Shown: positions 53,753-63,519, counted from the stretch's first letter. The stretch is DNA of 64,000 nt from Salinivenus iranica (GCA_002894665.1 NCRB01000014.1:1-64000), one strand, 5' to 3'. The notes: generated by a model not told the origin, from the letters alone. A program made the numbers and translations.

Positions 53753-55153
53753 ATGTCTCGTCTTATCGTCGCCACTGGCGTTTTCCTCCTTCTGAGTATG
53801 GGGAGTGTTCAGGCTCAGGACCGCGCATCTAGGCGGGCCGCGTCGGCTCGTGGGACGGTGTCGCTGGTCGACTGGCCCGAGTCGCTGCCGCAGCTGTTGG
53901 ACGAAATGGGCGCGCAGGCCCCTTACCTCCTCCCGGACATCGACTCGCTCGGCCTCGACTACCGGTACGCCGCCACCGACTCCACCTCGCGCTGGTCGTT
54001 CGTGCTCGGGTGGCGGCCGGGGGCGCGCGTCTTGTACGAAGGGGCGATCCAACCGCGCCGGGAGGGGCCCCAGGGACTTCGGATGGTGAACGTGGAGCTG
54101 CGGGCCGAGGTGGTGGCGGGGGGAGAACCGATCGGCAACATGATTGTCGCCGTCGATAGCATGGCGCTGCGCCCGCTGCCCAGCGTCTACTCCTTCGAGG
54201 TGGCCGTGGGGCACGACCGGGTCTTCCTGGACGTGCCCGCGGAGGAGGCCCGCCGGGCGCTACGGCGCGGGGTGCGGCTGCGCAATCTCGTGGTCGAGCG
54301 GATGGGCTTTTCGGCACCGGAGGCGTCGCAGACCTCCCGCCGATCGGACCGCGACCCGGAGGCGCGCCGGCAGGAGCCCGTCCCTCGCCGCCCCCCGAGC
54401 GTCTACACCCCGCGCACGAGCATTCTCGTCGGGTGGCGCATCGGCCCCCACCCCTACTACGTCGACAGTCGAGGGGACGACGGGCGGACGGTGCGGCCCC
54501 GCGGCGAAACGACGGGCCAGGCCACGGGGCGCGAAGAGGACGACGCGGCCGGGGGCCGTGCCGGGGCGGGGCGGGAGCAAGAGGCGGGCGGGCGCACCGG
54601 GCGAGACGGGGGCGAGGCGACCGACGCGACGGACGGAGAGCAGACGAGTGATTCTGGGGACGGCGCCCGGTCGAAGGGAGACAAAAGCGAGGACGACGAC
54701 GAGGATGATGTCCCCGATCTCCGCGGGCCCGCCCTCGTGGCGGCCGGGGCGGTGGCGCTTACCGCCGTGATTGGCGGGACCGTTGGGGTGTACGGCACGG
54801 GCAACACCCCGATCGGGCTCGCGGCCGGGTACACGCACCCGAAGGGCGGGGTGCACCTCCAGGCGGCCGTGAACGCCGCGGTGCTCGAGAATGACTCGGA
54901 TCAACGCCTGACGGCCAAGGCCCTCGGGTTCTACGACGTGTTTGGCGCCCCCGTCCAGCCGGCGGTGGGGGTGGGCGTGCAGGTCGATGCCCAGCGTGAT
55001 CCCGAAGTGCGTCCCGCCGCGTCGGTCGGCTTGGTGGGCAACCTGGGCCGGTGGGTGCTCTACGGAGGCGTCGATGTCGTACAGCAGACTCCGGAGGTGG
55101 GGCTGACGTACAATTTTCGGTTTGGAGGCACCGACAGCGAAGGCGGCGACTGA
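53753..55153 (+). CDS. Secreted protein of unknown function with disordered linker
   Basis: A 466-residue protein. Seen: signal peptide to GSVQAQD (about residue 23); an N-terminal domain of about 170 residues (SLVDWPESLPQLLDEMGAQA, YSFEVAVGHDRVFLDV); a long Arg-, Gly- and Asp-rich linker (about 190-330); and a C-terminal segment with LVAAGAVALTAVIGGTVGVY and strand-like ends (VGLTYNFRF), possibly a small beta-barrel. No motif tells its function. A terminator hairpin follows at 55178. Confidence 0.7.
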   Translation: MSRLIVATGVFLLLSMGSVQAQDRASRRAASARGTVSLVDWPESLPQLLDEMGAQAPYLLPDIDSLGLDYRYAATDSTSRWSFVLGWRPGARVLYEGAIQPRREGPQGLRMVNVELRAEVVAGGEPIGNMIVAVDSMALRPLPSVYSFEVAVGHDRVFLDVPAEEARRALRRGVRLRNLVVERMGFSAPEASQTSRRSDRDPEARRQEPVPRRPPSVYTPRTSILVGWRIGPHPYYVDSRGDDGRTVRPRGETTGQATGREEDDAAGGRAGAGREQEAGGRTGRDGGEATDATDGEQTSDSGDGARSKGDKSEDDDEDDVPDLRGPALVAAGAVALTAVIGGTVGVYGTGNTPIGLAAGYTHPKGGVHLQAAVNAAVLENDSDQRLTAKALGFYDVFGAPVQPAVGVGVQVDAQRDPEVRPAASVGLVGNLGRWVLYGGVDVVQQTPEVGLTYNFRFGGTDSEGGD

Positions 55154-55177
55154 CTCCCGGTCCGGCCCCCCACAGAA

Positions 55178-55209
55178 AAGGGGCTGAACCCGGTCGGATT
55201 CAGCCCCTT
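55178..55209. terminator. Bidirectional hairpin between convergent genes
   Basis: AAGGGGCTGAA paired with TTCAGCCCCTT, 11 perfect pairs, 10 nt loop. On the minus strand it is followed by a T run (TTTTC), so it best ends the minus-strand gene at 55243; it also sits just after the plus-strand gene. Confidence 0.85.
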
Positions 55210-55242
55210 GTGATTCGTCCCCGACGTGTATGACGACGGCCC

Positions 55243-55527
55243 TTACGGTTTCTCCGTCGCCACGAAGTCCGCTCGCTCGCCCGAGGGCGTGCTAATCACG
55301 TCGGTGATTTCCACCGAAAAGCTCTTCTCGCGCTCGCGACTGCGGTCGTACAGGATGCCCTCAAAGGTTGGCTCCTCCTCGTCGTCGACGATCTTCTCAA
55401 TCTCGTCCTCGTCTTCTCCGAAGAATACGCCTTTGTACTCCTTTCCGTAGACGGTTTTCTCGGAGTAGGCGAACCCCTCGCCCTCCATTTCATTCAGCTT
55501 CGCGTTATGTAGATCGTACAGACTCAT
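55243..55527 (-). CDS. Small acidic protein of unknown function
   Basis: A 94-residue, strongly acidic protein (stretch GEDEDEIEKIVDDEEEPT near residue 37) with no membrane segment. The start is ATG at 55527 (MSLYDLHNAKLNEMEGEG). I do not recognise its family. It lies alone between the secreted unknown and the ECF sigma gene. It could be a cytoplasmic regulator or an ion-binding protein. Confidence 0.65.
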   Translation of the reverse strand: MSLYDLHNAKLNEMEGEGFAYSEKTVYGKEYKGVFFGEDEDEIEKIVDDEEEPTFEGILYDRSREREKSFSVEITDVISTPSGERADFVATEKP

Positions 55528-55776
55528 GGTCGTGAGGATTGCGTGGACAAATCGTGTGCGTGCGGAGCGCCGGAGGCTGCGGGCCACGTGCATTCCCTCG
55601 CGGTCCAGGCGGCAGGGCAATCCGGGCCGTCTCCCCCTCTACGGCCCCCGAAAGGAGGCCTGAGCAACCTATTCACTCCGACACTTGTACGGTGGGACGG
55701 GCAGTCAGTTCTCTTCCGGGCAAAGGGGGCTGTCCATCGTTCGTTCGTGCTCGTCCGTTCTGTTTCCGCGTCACCC

Positions 55777-56331
55777 ATGGCCACCCCCGAATTCGATCCG
55801 GCCCACGTCCGTCGGGCCCAGGAGGGCGATGCCGATGCCCGAAACGACCTCCTGAGCCGTCTGGAGCCCATTCTGCGAGGCTACTTTATCAAGCGGATTG
55901 GGAAAGAAGCCGACGTCGACGATCTGGTGCAGAACACCCTGATGCGGGTGCACGAGGGGCTCGAGGCGCTTGAAAAACCGGGCAGTCTCAAGTCGTTTGC
56001 GATGAAGGCCGCGCTGTTCGAACTGCAGGACTACTACCGCGGGCGATACGACATGAAGGAGCGCCTCTACGACCCGGAGCTGCCCCCGCAGCGCACCACC
56101 GCCCCGGATGACCGCAGCGCGGAGGTGGACGTGGAGAAGGCCCTTGACGTGCTGACGCCCAAGGCGCGCCGCATCATGGAGCTCCGCGAGTACGGATACA
56201 TCTACCGCGAGATTGCGCAGATGCTCGATACAACGGAGGCGGCGGTGAAGATGCAGGTGAAACGCGCCTTCGAAAAGATGCGCGACGCCCTCGGGGTGGT
56301 TCTGGCGCTCCTCTGGGTCGGCGGGCTCTGA
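55777..56331 (+). CDS. ECF sigma factor (FecI-like)
   Basis: A 184-residue extracytoplasmic-function sigma factor. Seen: region 2 (RNDLLSRLEPILRGYFIKRI, ADVDDLVQNTLMRVHEGL) and region 4 (LTPKARRIMELREYGYIYREIAQML, TTEAAVKMQVKRAFEKMR). The ATG at 55777 fits the sigma-family N-terminus; earlier in-frame residues do not. An anti-sigma gene follows 161 bp downstream, then a TonB receptor with an STN domain, the FecI-FecR-FecA order. It should recruit polymerase to the receptor genes when a substrate binds. Confidence 0.92.
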   Translation: MATPEFDPAHVRRAQEGDADARNDLLSRLEPILRGYFIKRIGKEADVDDLVQNTLMRVHEGLEALEKPGSLKSFAMKAALFELQDYYRGRYDMKERLYDPELPPQRTTAPDDRSAEVDVEKALDVLTPKARRIMELREYGYIYREIAQMLDTTEAAVKMQVKRAFEKMRDALGVVLALLWVGGL

Positions 56332-56492
56332 TCGCGCGCCGAAACAGGTGTGTTACCTTTCGTGAGCACTCCGCGGCTTACCCGACAGACACCGCGCACA
56401 GGAGCTGAATTGACATTCGATCACCGCGGCGCGGCCCCCTATTTATCATAGTGGCGGGAGCGCGGGGTTATGGATGCAACAACCGCAGCCTC

Positions 56493-57692
56493 ATGGAGGA
56501 CATCTACGATACCTTACTGTTTGACGACACGCCCACGGAACAGCCGTCGGTGCGGCGCACACTGGACGAAGACCCCGAACTCGCGCGGGCCTGGGCCCAC
56601 TGGTGCGCCGTGCGGGCCCGCATCCGCGATCGCCTGAACGACCAGGTCCCGGAGTGCCGCCTCCTTGTGCTTTACGCGTTGGAGACGGCGGGTCGCGACT
56701 CGGCCCTGAGCGAGGCCGAGCAAGAGGCCCTCGCGGCGTCGCGGGACGAGATCGAGCGGGCCCTCGAGGCCGTGCCGGCCCTGGCGCAGGTCGTGGAGTC
56801 CATTCAGGATGATCAGGAGGCGTTCGACGCGGCGTGGGCGACGCAGATGGACGGCGCGGGAGCGGCGCACCGCGGCCCGGAGACGACGTCCCGTTCCGCC
56901 GAACGCACGGAGCGCGCCCCGCGTCCGTCGGGTCGCCGCTCCCGAAGCGACCTGTACCAGTGGACGCGCCGAGCGGCCGTGGCGGCTCTGCTCATCGGCG
57001 TCGCCGTGCTGGCCACGATGTACTGGCCGCAGGACGAGGCGTTGACCACGGTCACGGTCGACGAGGGCGAGAGGCGCGTGGTAGACCTCGCGGACGGCAC
57101 GACGGTGCGGCTCGCCGGCGGGGCCACGCTGTCGTACCCCTCCAACCTGTCCGACGCGGAGGCCCGCCGCGTGACCTTGCGGGAGGGACGGGCGTTCTTC
57201 GACGTGCAGCGCCGGGCCGAGGGACGCTCCTTTGCCGTCGAGACGCCGACCGCCACCGCGACCGTGCTCGGCACGCAGTTCGGCGTCCTCACGGGAGCGG
57301 ACACCACGGCGGTCGTGCTTGCGGAGGGGCAGGTTGAAGTGGGAGCGCGAGACGAGCCCTCGGCGTCCGTGACGCTGGAGCCGGGACAGCGCAGTCGGGT
57401 GCAGCGCGGCCAAGTGCCGGCGTCCCCCACCTCGGTGAACCTCACAACCACGCTGGACTGGACGGGCCTGTTGGTCTTTCGCTCCACGCCGATGGGAACC
57501 CTGGCCGAGCAGTTGCAGCGGCACTACGACGGCACCATTTCGGTGGCGTCGGTCCTCCAGGACGAACCGGTATCGGGCACCTTTGAACAGGAGCAGTCGC
57601 TCGAAGAGGTCCTTGGCACGCTGGCCAAGACCCTTAACGCGGAGGTGCAGTCGACCGCAGAGGGGCAGTATCAACTCGTTCCGAAACGGTAG
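56493..57692 (+). CDS. FecR-like anti-sigma factor
   Basis: A 399-residue membrane regulator. Seen: cytoplasmic N-terminal domain of about 165 residues, a single membrane helix (RAAVAALLIGVAVLATMYW, about residues 160-180), a periplasmic FecR domain (VDLADGTTVRLAGGATLSYP, REGRAFFDVQR) and a C-terminal block resembling DUF4974 (GTLAEQLQRHYDGTISVASV). It should hold the ECF sigma factor until the receptor signals. The ATG at 56493 (MEDIYDTLL) is preferred to an upstream frame start. Confidence 0.9.
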   Translation: MEDIYDTLLFDDTPTEQPSVRRTLDEDPELARAWAHWCAVRARIRDRLNDQVPECRLLVLYALETAGRDSALSEAEQEALAASRDEIERALEAVPALAQVVESIQDDQEAFDAAWATQMDGAGAAHRGPETTSRSAERTERAPRPSGRRSRSDLYQWTRRAAVAALLIGVAVLATMYWPQDEALTTVTVDEGERRVVDLADGTTVRLAGGATLSYPSNLSDAEARRVTLREGRAFFDVQRRAEGRSFAVETPTATATVLGTQFGVLTGADTTAVVLAEGQVEVGARDEPSASVTLEPGQRSRVQRGQVPASPTSVNLTTTLDWTGLLVFRSTPMGTLAEQLQRHYDGTISVASVLQDEPVSGTFEQEQSLEEVLGTLAKTLNAEVQSTAEGQYQLVPKR

Positions 57693-57756
57693 GGCTGGCG
57701 GAGGCGGCTCGTCTCTGCCTTCGCGGCCCTCATCGAACAGAGTCCCCGGCTGCGTG

Positions 57757-57771
57757 TAGGACGTTGACCGT
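57757..57771. repeat. Single copy of the 15 bp repeat unit
   Basis: TAGGACGTTGACCGT matches 14 of 15 bases of the unit tandemly repeated at 27331-27360. It ends on the first base of the receptor start codon. Confidence 0.6.
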
Positions 57772-60455
57772 TGTCCTGTCGTTGGTTGAGGTCCGCCTGT
57801 TTCGTGCCTGCACGCCTGGTTGTACTGCTCATCCTGGGGGGAGCGCTGTGGGGGATGGGAGGCCCCGCGGGGCAGGCACAGGACGTCCCGATCCGGGTGG
57901 CCGCTGCGGACGACTCCTTGCGTGCGGTGCTCGATCGGCTCCGGGGGCGCGGGGGAATTGATCTGGTCTACGCGGATCGGCTCGTGCGGGGACGCACGGT
58001 CACCTGCTCCTACGAGGGACAAGACCCCGAGGCCGCCCTTCGATGCGTACTGGCGGGCACCGACCTGCGGGCCGAGCGCGTGCGGCGTCGCCAGTATGTT
58101 CTCGTGCGGGCGTCGGGGAGTGCCGACGCGGCCCCGGCCCGCCGGGTCTCGATCCGGGGGCGCGTAGCGGATGCCGCGACGGGCGAGCGCCTGCCGGGGG
58201 CGCACGTCTACCTGACGGAGCTGAAAGCAGGGACCGCAACCAACGCGGACGGACAGTTTGTCTTCTCCTCTCTGCCCCCTGGGCCGTATGAGGCGCGGAT
58301 TTCCTACCTCGGCTACCGCGCCGTCGATACGACGCTCGTGGCGGGGCAAGACGCGGGCACGATTGCCCTTCCCCCGGCCCCGATCCAGTCCGAGGGGGTC
58401 GTCGTCTCGGCGGGATCGACGCGGGTGGGGGAGGGCGCGAGCCGGCCCGGCATGCTGTCGGTGCCGCTCGGGCAGCTGGAGCGACTGCCCTCCTTCAGCG
58501 AGCCCGATCTGTTTCGGGCCCTTCAGTGGACCCCCGGCATTCGGAAGGCGGGGGTGTTTCGCGGCGGGCTGAGCGTGCGGGGCGCCGATCCCGATCAGAA
58601 TCTCTACCTGCTCGACGGCGCGCCGGTGTATCATCCCTGGCACGCCTTCAACCTGATCTCCACCTTCCAGACGGGCACCCTCAAGTCAACAAACCTGTAC
58701 CGGGGGAGCTTTCCGGTGCAGCACGGCGGGCGACTGTCGGCGGTCCTCGACGCGCAGATGAAGGACGGCAGTCGCGACCACCCGACGGCCGAGGCCGCCT
58801 TTGGGGCGCTCAGCGGCCGCTTTCGCATTGAGGCGCCGGTGACGCCGCGCACGTCGTTCATGTTCTCGGGGCGTCGGTCCTACATCGACAAGCTGGTCGG
58901 GCGCACCCATCCGGTCTCCGACGCCAGTGGCCGCCGCGACACCCTGCGGACCGGCTATTTCTTCTACGACACGAGCGCGAAAATTGCCCACCGCGCCAAC
59001 GACACGCACCGATTTACACTGAGCTACTACTTCGGACGCGACAATTTGGACCTCCGCCTCCCGTTCAACTTGTCGCTCGACTTTGATTCCTGGCTCCGCC
59101 CGGCGGATCTCTTTTTCGAGGTGGATCAGAACTGGGAAAACCGGGTCGTGAGCGCGCAGCATCAGTACCTGCCCACCGACAACGTGTTTGTGACCACCAC
59201 GGCCTACTACTCGGGGTATCGGGCCGAGGAGGGCTCCTTCGTGCAGCCGACGACGACCTCGTCGCTCACGTCCGATTACCAGGTGCGCCTGCACAACATT
59301 GGGGGGACGGTCGACGCGACGTACCACCACTCCGTGGCGCACGAGGTGTCCGCGGGGCTTGAGGTGTCCACGCTGCAGTTTGAGAGCGAAATCGACAGTC
59401 GCCTGCAGCGGTCCGTTGGCGTCGCGCAGCAGCGGGATCAGAACAGCACCCTCGGGGCGGTGAAGGTGGCCGGGTATCTCCAAGACAAGTGGACCCCGAC
59501 GCCGCGGTGGACGGTGGAGCCGGGCGTGCGGGCGAGCTTCTTCAGCAACGGGGAGTACCTGCGCGCGGCGCCCCGGCTGGGCATGCGGTACGTTGTTCAC
59601 CCGCAGCGGCTGGTGCTGAACGCGAGCGCGGGGGTTCACGTGCAGTACCTGCATCGCCTGCGCGATCGCTACTCACTGGCGTACGATCTGGTCTCGAGCC
59701 GGTGGGTGCCGTCGAGCCCGCAGGTGCGGCCGGCGATGGGAGGCCAAGTGGGGCTGGGGGCGCAGAGCCAGCTGGGGGGCGGCGTCACGCTGGACCTGAG
59801 TACGTACCTGCAGGGCGCGCGGCGCGTTCTCGTGCCGGCGGATGTGTTTCAGGAAAAGGATGGCATCGAAGGACCGGGGATTGAGGTGGGGGCGCTCGTG
59901 GGGCAGTACACCGTGGGGGAAAAGCGCTCACTGGGCGTAGAGCTGAGTGCCGTGTATGATGAGGGCCCGTGGAACGCCCGGCTGGGGCTCAGCAGCGGGC
60001 GCACGTTTCTCCGGGCCCCGGGACAGGTGCAGACCGGAAACCGCTGGCGACCGGCCGACCTCGATGTGCCCTACACGGCCCGCGGGGCGGTCAGCTGGGA
60101 CAACGGCCAATGGAGCGCCACGGTGGCCTCCGAATGGCGCAGCGGCTACCCGATTACCACCCCTGTGGCCCGCTATCGCGTGGGCGATCCACTCGAGGGC
60201 GGGACCCAGTCGTACCTCTATCGCCCCGAGGTGAACAACGACCGGTTGTCGCCCCACTTCCGGGTCGACGTGATTCTCGGCTACGCCTTTCAGTTTCTGT
60301 CGGCAAACTGGACGGCACAGATTAACCTGTACAATGTACTCAACCGGGCCAATGAGGTCGACCGGACCTACCGGCCCACGCCGACTGGCGTGGAGGTGGA
60401 GTCGCAGCGGGGCCTGCCCATTTTGCCCCTCGTGGAGATCGAAATGAGCCTCTAA
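57771..60455 (+). CDS. TonB-dependent receptor with STN signalling domain (FecA-like)
   Basis: An 894-residue outer-membrane receptor. Seen: hydrophobic signal region to GPAGQAQD; an STN domain (about 40-115; VPIRVAAADDSLRAVLDRLR); a carboxypeptidase-regulatory domain (SIRGRVADAATGERLPGAHV, to about 200); a plug with NLYLLDGAPVYHPWHAFN; then a barrel ending in PLVEIEMSL. The start is uncertain: TTG at 57771 with AGGA 9 bp before it, or GTG at 57804. The STN domain contacts the FecR protein in the periplasm, making this the sensor of the module. Its ligand is unknown; FecA-like receptors often take iron chelates. Confidence 0.88.
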   Translation: MSCRWLRSACFVPARLVVLLILGGALWGMGGPAGQAQDVPIRVAAADDSLRAVLDRLRGRGGIDLVYADRLVRGRTVTCSYEGQDPEAALRCVLAGTDLRAERVRRRQYVLVRASGSADAAPARRVSIRGRVADAATGERLPGAHVYLTELKAGTATNADGQFVFSSLPPGPYEARISYLGYRAVDTTLVAGQDAGTIALPPAPIQSEGVVVSAGSTRVGEGASRPGMLSVPLGQLERLPSFSEPDLFRALQWTPGIRKAGVFRGGLSVRGADPDQNLYLLDGAPVYHPWHAFNLISTFQTGTLKSTNLYRGSFPVQHGGRLSAVLDAQMKDGSRDHPTAEAAFGALSGRFRIEAPVTPRTSFMFSGRRSYIDKLVGRTHPVSDASGRRDTLRTGYFFYDTSAKIAHRANDTHRFTLSYYFGRDNLDLRLPFNLSLDFDSWLRPADLFFEVDQNWENRVVSAQHQYLPTDNVFVTTTAYYSGYRAEEGSFVQPTTTSSLTSDYQVRLHNIGGTVDATYHHSVAHEVSAGLEVSTLQFESEIDSRLQRSVGVAQQRDQNSTLGAVKVAGYLQDKWTPTPRWTVEPGVRASFFSNGEYLRAAPRLGMRYVVHPQRLVLNASAGVHVQYLHRLRDRYSLAYDLVSSRWVPSSPQVRPAMGGQVGLGAQSQLGGGVTLDLSTYLQGARRVLVPADVFQEKDGIEGPGIEVGALVGQYTVGEKRSLGVELSAVYDEGPWNARLGLSSGRTFLRAPGQVQTGNRWRPADLDVPYTARGAVSWDNGQWSATVASEWRSGYPITTPVARYRVGDPLEGGTQSYLYRPEVNNDRLSPHFRVDVILGYAFQFLSANWTAQINLYNVLNRANEVDRTYRPTPTGVEVESQRGLPILPLVEIEMSL

Positions 60456-60492
60456 GGGCCCGGGCGCCTCTTCTCACAGCAGGGACATCGAT

Positions 60493-61482
60493 ATGCGGCG
60501 GTTCCTTCTTCTTTTGGCTCGTGGTGTGGTGGCGCTCGGGCTGTGTGTGGGGCTCGTACGGTGCGACTGGGGGCCGGAGCCGGCCGATCGTCAGTCGCTC
60601 GTCGTAGAGGCGTTTGTGGAGACAGGGCGTCCGGCCCCGGCGCTTCTGTTGCGGCAGACCCGTCCGCTGGGCGCGGCGGAGGCGGGCGACGCGGCGACCG
60701 GGGCGCAGGTGATGCTCACGGTCGACGGGGAGTCGGTGCCGTACGACGAGGATCCCCAGCAGCCGGGGCGGTATACGCCCACTGCCACCGACACGCGCGT
60801 GCCGGGCCGCGTGTCCTGGGCGCTGGAGGTGCAGTGGAACGGGGAGCGGGGCCGGGCGCGCGGCGTCACGCCCCCATCGATCCGGGCCGCGGAGGTGTGC
60901 GTGGCCGTGCCGGACGAGCCGGTTCGGGCCGTCCGCGTCGACTCCCTTCGCCGCGACTCGCTCGACATTCCCGCCGAGCGCGGCTACATCTACCTCATCG
61001 ACGTGACGGCGCGGTGGATGTCCGCCGAGACCGGCCCGGGGGGACGTCCCGACACCACGCAGTGGGTCCGGGCCCAGTTGCGGCCGGACACCTCTCAGTT
61101 CTCGTCCCGCCTCGTCGATCGTTTCCTGCAACCCGCGGAGGTCCGGCGCGAGGACCGCTACCGGGACGTTGGGGGCACCCGGCAGTGGACCGGGGTGTAC
61201 GCGGTGCCCGTGGACAGCAGCACGGCGCCGCTGCCCCGGCACCGCCTCACGACAGCTGTGGTGCGCGGGGACTCGGCGTTCGGGGACTTTGCCCGGAGCC
61301 GGACGGATCCGGACCTGCGAGAGCCCATCTCGAACGTCGAGGGCGCGTTGGGGATTGCGACGGCTGTGGCGGTCGATTCGCTCGTCCGGGTCGTGACGCC
61401 CGGCACGGAGGGGTGTCAGGCGCAGGACTCGACCCGCACGCGGAGAATCCAGTCGGCGGCGCGGCCGTACAACCGACCATAA
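60493..61482 (+). CDS. DUF4249-like exported protein, receptor partner
   Basis: A 329-residue protein with signal sequence MRRFLLLLARGVVALG and a lipobox-like LVRC (C24), where Arg instead of Gly/Ala at -1 is unusual. The body (SLVVEAFVETGRPAPALLLR, RYTPTATD, YLIDVTARWM) fits the DUF4249 pattern that follows STN/TonB receptors in Bacteroidota. It lies 37 bp after the receptor gene and should belong to the same operon. It may bind the receptor's substrate. Confidence 0.75.
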   Translation: MRRFLLLLARGVVALGLCVGLVRCDWGPEPADRQSLVVEAFVETGRPAPALLLRQTRPLGAAEAGDAATGAQVMLTVDGESVPYDEDPQQPGRYTPTATDTRVPGRVSWALEVQWNGERGRARGVTPPSIRAAEVCVAVPDEPVRAVRVDSLRRDSLDIPAERGYIYLIDVTARWMSAETGPGGRPDTTQWVRAQLRPDTSQFSSRLVDRFLQPAEVRREDRYRDVGGTRQWTGVYAVPVDSSTAPLPRHRLTTAVVRGDSAFGDFARSRTDPDLREPISNVEGALGIATAVAVDSLVRVVTPGTEGCQAQDSTRTRRIQSAARPYNRP

Positions 61483-61507
61483 CTGCTCACGAACCGCCCC
61501 ATCTGGC

Positions 61508-62170
61508 ATGTCCGAGACGTCTTCGTCGGCGACGATCACGCGCCTTGAGGCGCAGACGCACAACGACGACCGCGTATCCGTTTTTCTCGACGGCGAGTTC
61601 GCGTTTGGGGTGCACGAGGACGTGGCCGCCAAGCACGGCCTACGGGAGGGGCGCACCCTCTCGCCCGACGAGCAGCGCCGGGTGGAGCAGGATGAGGCCT
61701 ACGTCGAGGCCAAGCACCGCGCCCTCGAGTACCTGGCGCACAAGCCGCGGACGGAAGAGGAGGTGCGCCGCAAGCTGCGCCGGCAGGAGGTCGGGCGGGC
61801 CCTCATCGACGACGTGGTGGCGCGGCTCTACGAGCTCGATTACCTGGACGATGAGGCCTACGCCCGCGACTACGTGCGCAACCGGTTTGCCAGTAAGCAA
61901 TACGGGCCGGTTCGTCTCCGGCGAGAGCTGGTAGAGCGGGGCGTCGACCGTTCGCTTGCGGATCGGGCCGTCGACGACTTCTTTGCCGACGAGGACCCGG
62001 TGGCCGCCGCCCGCGAGCACGCCGAGAAGCGCTGGCCGCGCCTGGCCGACGAGGAGGACCCCCGCCGCCGAAAGCAAAAACTGTATCGGTATCTCCGGCG
62101 TCGCGGGTTCACGTCCGATACCATCTATCCCATTCTCGACGAACTGGAACGCCGCGGGGTCTCGCAGTAG
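61508..62170 (+). CDS. recX: Regulatory protein RecX
   Basis: Modulator of RecA filaments. Seen: the tandem three-helix repeats of RecX (EYLAHKPRTEEEVRRKLRR, DYLDDEAYARDYVRNRFA, YGPVRLRRELVERGVD, RRKQKLYRYLRRRGFT). At 220 residues the length is normal, with a typical N-terminal extension (RVSVFLDGEFAFGV). The start is ATG at 61508. The next gene begins 38 bp later. Confidence 0.93.
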   Translation: MSETSSSATITRLEAQTHNDDRVSVFLDGEFAFGVHEDVAAKHGLREGRTLSPDEQRRVEQDEAYVEAKHRALEYLAHKPRTEEEVRRKLRRQEVGRALIDDVVARLYELDYLDDEAYARDYVRNRFASKQYGPVRLRRELVERGVDRSLADRAVDDFFADEDPVAAAREHAEKRWPRLADEEDPRRRKQKLYRYLRRRGFTSDTIYPILDELERRGVSQ

Positions 62171-62207
62171 TGCGAACGCCGACGGTGCCCCGCACGCCTC
62201 GCTTGTC

Positions 62208-63443
62208 ATGGCCGACTCCGACGCCTCGTCTTCCGCCGCTTCCTCCTCGGGCCCTCCCGAGGCCCCGCGTCCCGCCCAGACGGACGAAGTCGACCGGGCC
62301 GCGCGCTCCGGCTCGTCTCCCGGGTCCCTTCGACGTCCGGTGCATACGCGGCACGCCTCGGAGGAGCGCAGCCCCATCACGCTGGACCGGGTGGTGCGCT
62401 TCCTGTTTGGGGCGGCCGTGGTGGGGGCCGTCGGATGGGGGGTGTGGTACTTTGCCGGGCTCGTCCTGTACCTGGTGATGGGCGGCATTCTGGCGTACCT
62501 GCTGCGGCCGGTGGTCGACCACCTGCAGGGATGGGGGCTCGCCCGGGTCCCCGCGATTCTGCTGACTTTTGTCGCCGTGGCGGGCGGCATAAGCGTGGCC
62601 GTGACGTCAGTCGTGCCATTTTTAGGCCAGCAAGTCCAGGAGCTCTCGCAGCTGGTGAGCATCGAGGCCGCGCGCGACGTGGCCGGCTATCTCGAGCGCC
62701 AACTGCAGCGCGTGGCCCCGCTTGAGGACGGAATGCTCGTGCGCAATGCGGAGCAAATGGCGACGGCCCTTATGCAGGGGGATCTGGTGCAGGGCGACCG
62801 GGTGGCGCAAACCGTGTCCTCGGTCGTGGCCGTCTTTACGAACATCGTCTACGCCGTCATCATCATTCCCTTCGTCACGTTCTTCCTGCTCAAGGACGGC
62901 GTACAGATCCGAAAGGGCCTGCTCGGGTTCGTGCCGAACCGCTACTTCGAGGTCACGCTCGCGATCCTTGACAAGGTGGAGGCCAACATCGGCCGGTACT
63001 TCCGGGCCCTTCTGATTCAGTGTACGTCGATTGCCATTATCGCCTCCTTCCTGCTGTGGCTGGTAGGACTGCAGAGCGCCATTGCGATTGGCATTTTTAC
63101 CGGCCTGGCGAACACGATTCCCTACTTTGGGCCCTTCCTCGGCTTCGTCTGTGGCACGCTCGTCGGCATCGCGCAGACGGGCAACATGGCGCTGGTGCCG
63201 GGGGTCGCCCTGGCCATGGCCCTCACCCAGCTGGCCGACAACGTGCTGCTGCAGCCGATCATCTTCTCGAAGGCGGCGAAGACCCACCCGCTCGTGATCC
63301 TGTTTGTGGTGCTCGTGGGAGCCCAGCTGGGCGGCATCGTCGGCATGCTCATCGCCATTCCCCTGACGACGACGCTCCGCGTGGTGGCTGAACAGCTGCT
63401 CTGGAGCCTTCGCAATTACCGCATCCTGCGTGCGCCCTCCTAA
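62208..63443 (+). CDS. AI-2E family transporter
   Basis: A 411-residue polytopic membrane protein. Seen: an N-terminal disordered Ser/Pro/Ala tail (about 1-60), helices around AAVVGAVGWGVWYFAGLVLYL, GILAYLLRP, a long soluble helical segment, TNIVYAVIIIPFVTFFLLKDG, and the family block LAMALTQLADNVLLQP with PLVILFVVLVGAQLGG and the C-terminal helices. The start is the ATG at 62208. Family members export autoinducer-2 or carry sodium/proton exchange; the substrate here is unknown. Confidence 0.9.
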   Translation: MADSDASSSAASSSGPPEAPRPAQTDEVDRAARSGSSPGSLRRPVHTRHASEERSPITLDRVVRFLFGAAVVGAVGWGVWYFAGLVLYLVMGGILAYLLRPVVDHLQGWGLARVPAILLTFVAVAGGISVAVTSVVPFLGQQVQELSQLVSIEAARDVAGYLERQLQRVAPLEDGMLVRNAEQMATALMQGDLVQGDRVAQTVSSVVAVFTNIVYAVIIIPFVTFFLLKDGVQIRKGLLGFVPNRYFEVTLAILDKVEANIGRYFRALLIQCTSIAIIASFLLWLVGLQSAIAIGIFTGLANTIPYFGPFLGFVCGTLVGIAQTGNMALVPGVALAMALTQLADNVLLQPIIFSKAAKTHPLVILFVVLVGAQLGGIVGMLIAIPLTTTLRVVAEQLLWSLRNYRILRAPS

Positions 63444-63519
63444 CGGGTTGGCATCTGCCCCCGGCATCGGCTATCCTATACCGCTCGTCCTCGCTTTCCT
63501 CGCATTCGACGCGTGTCCA

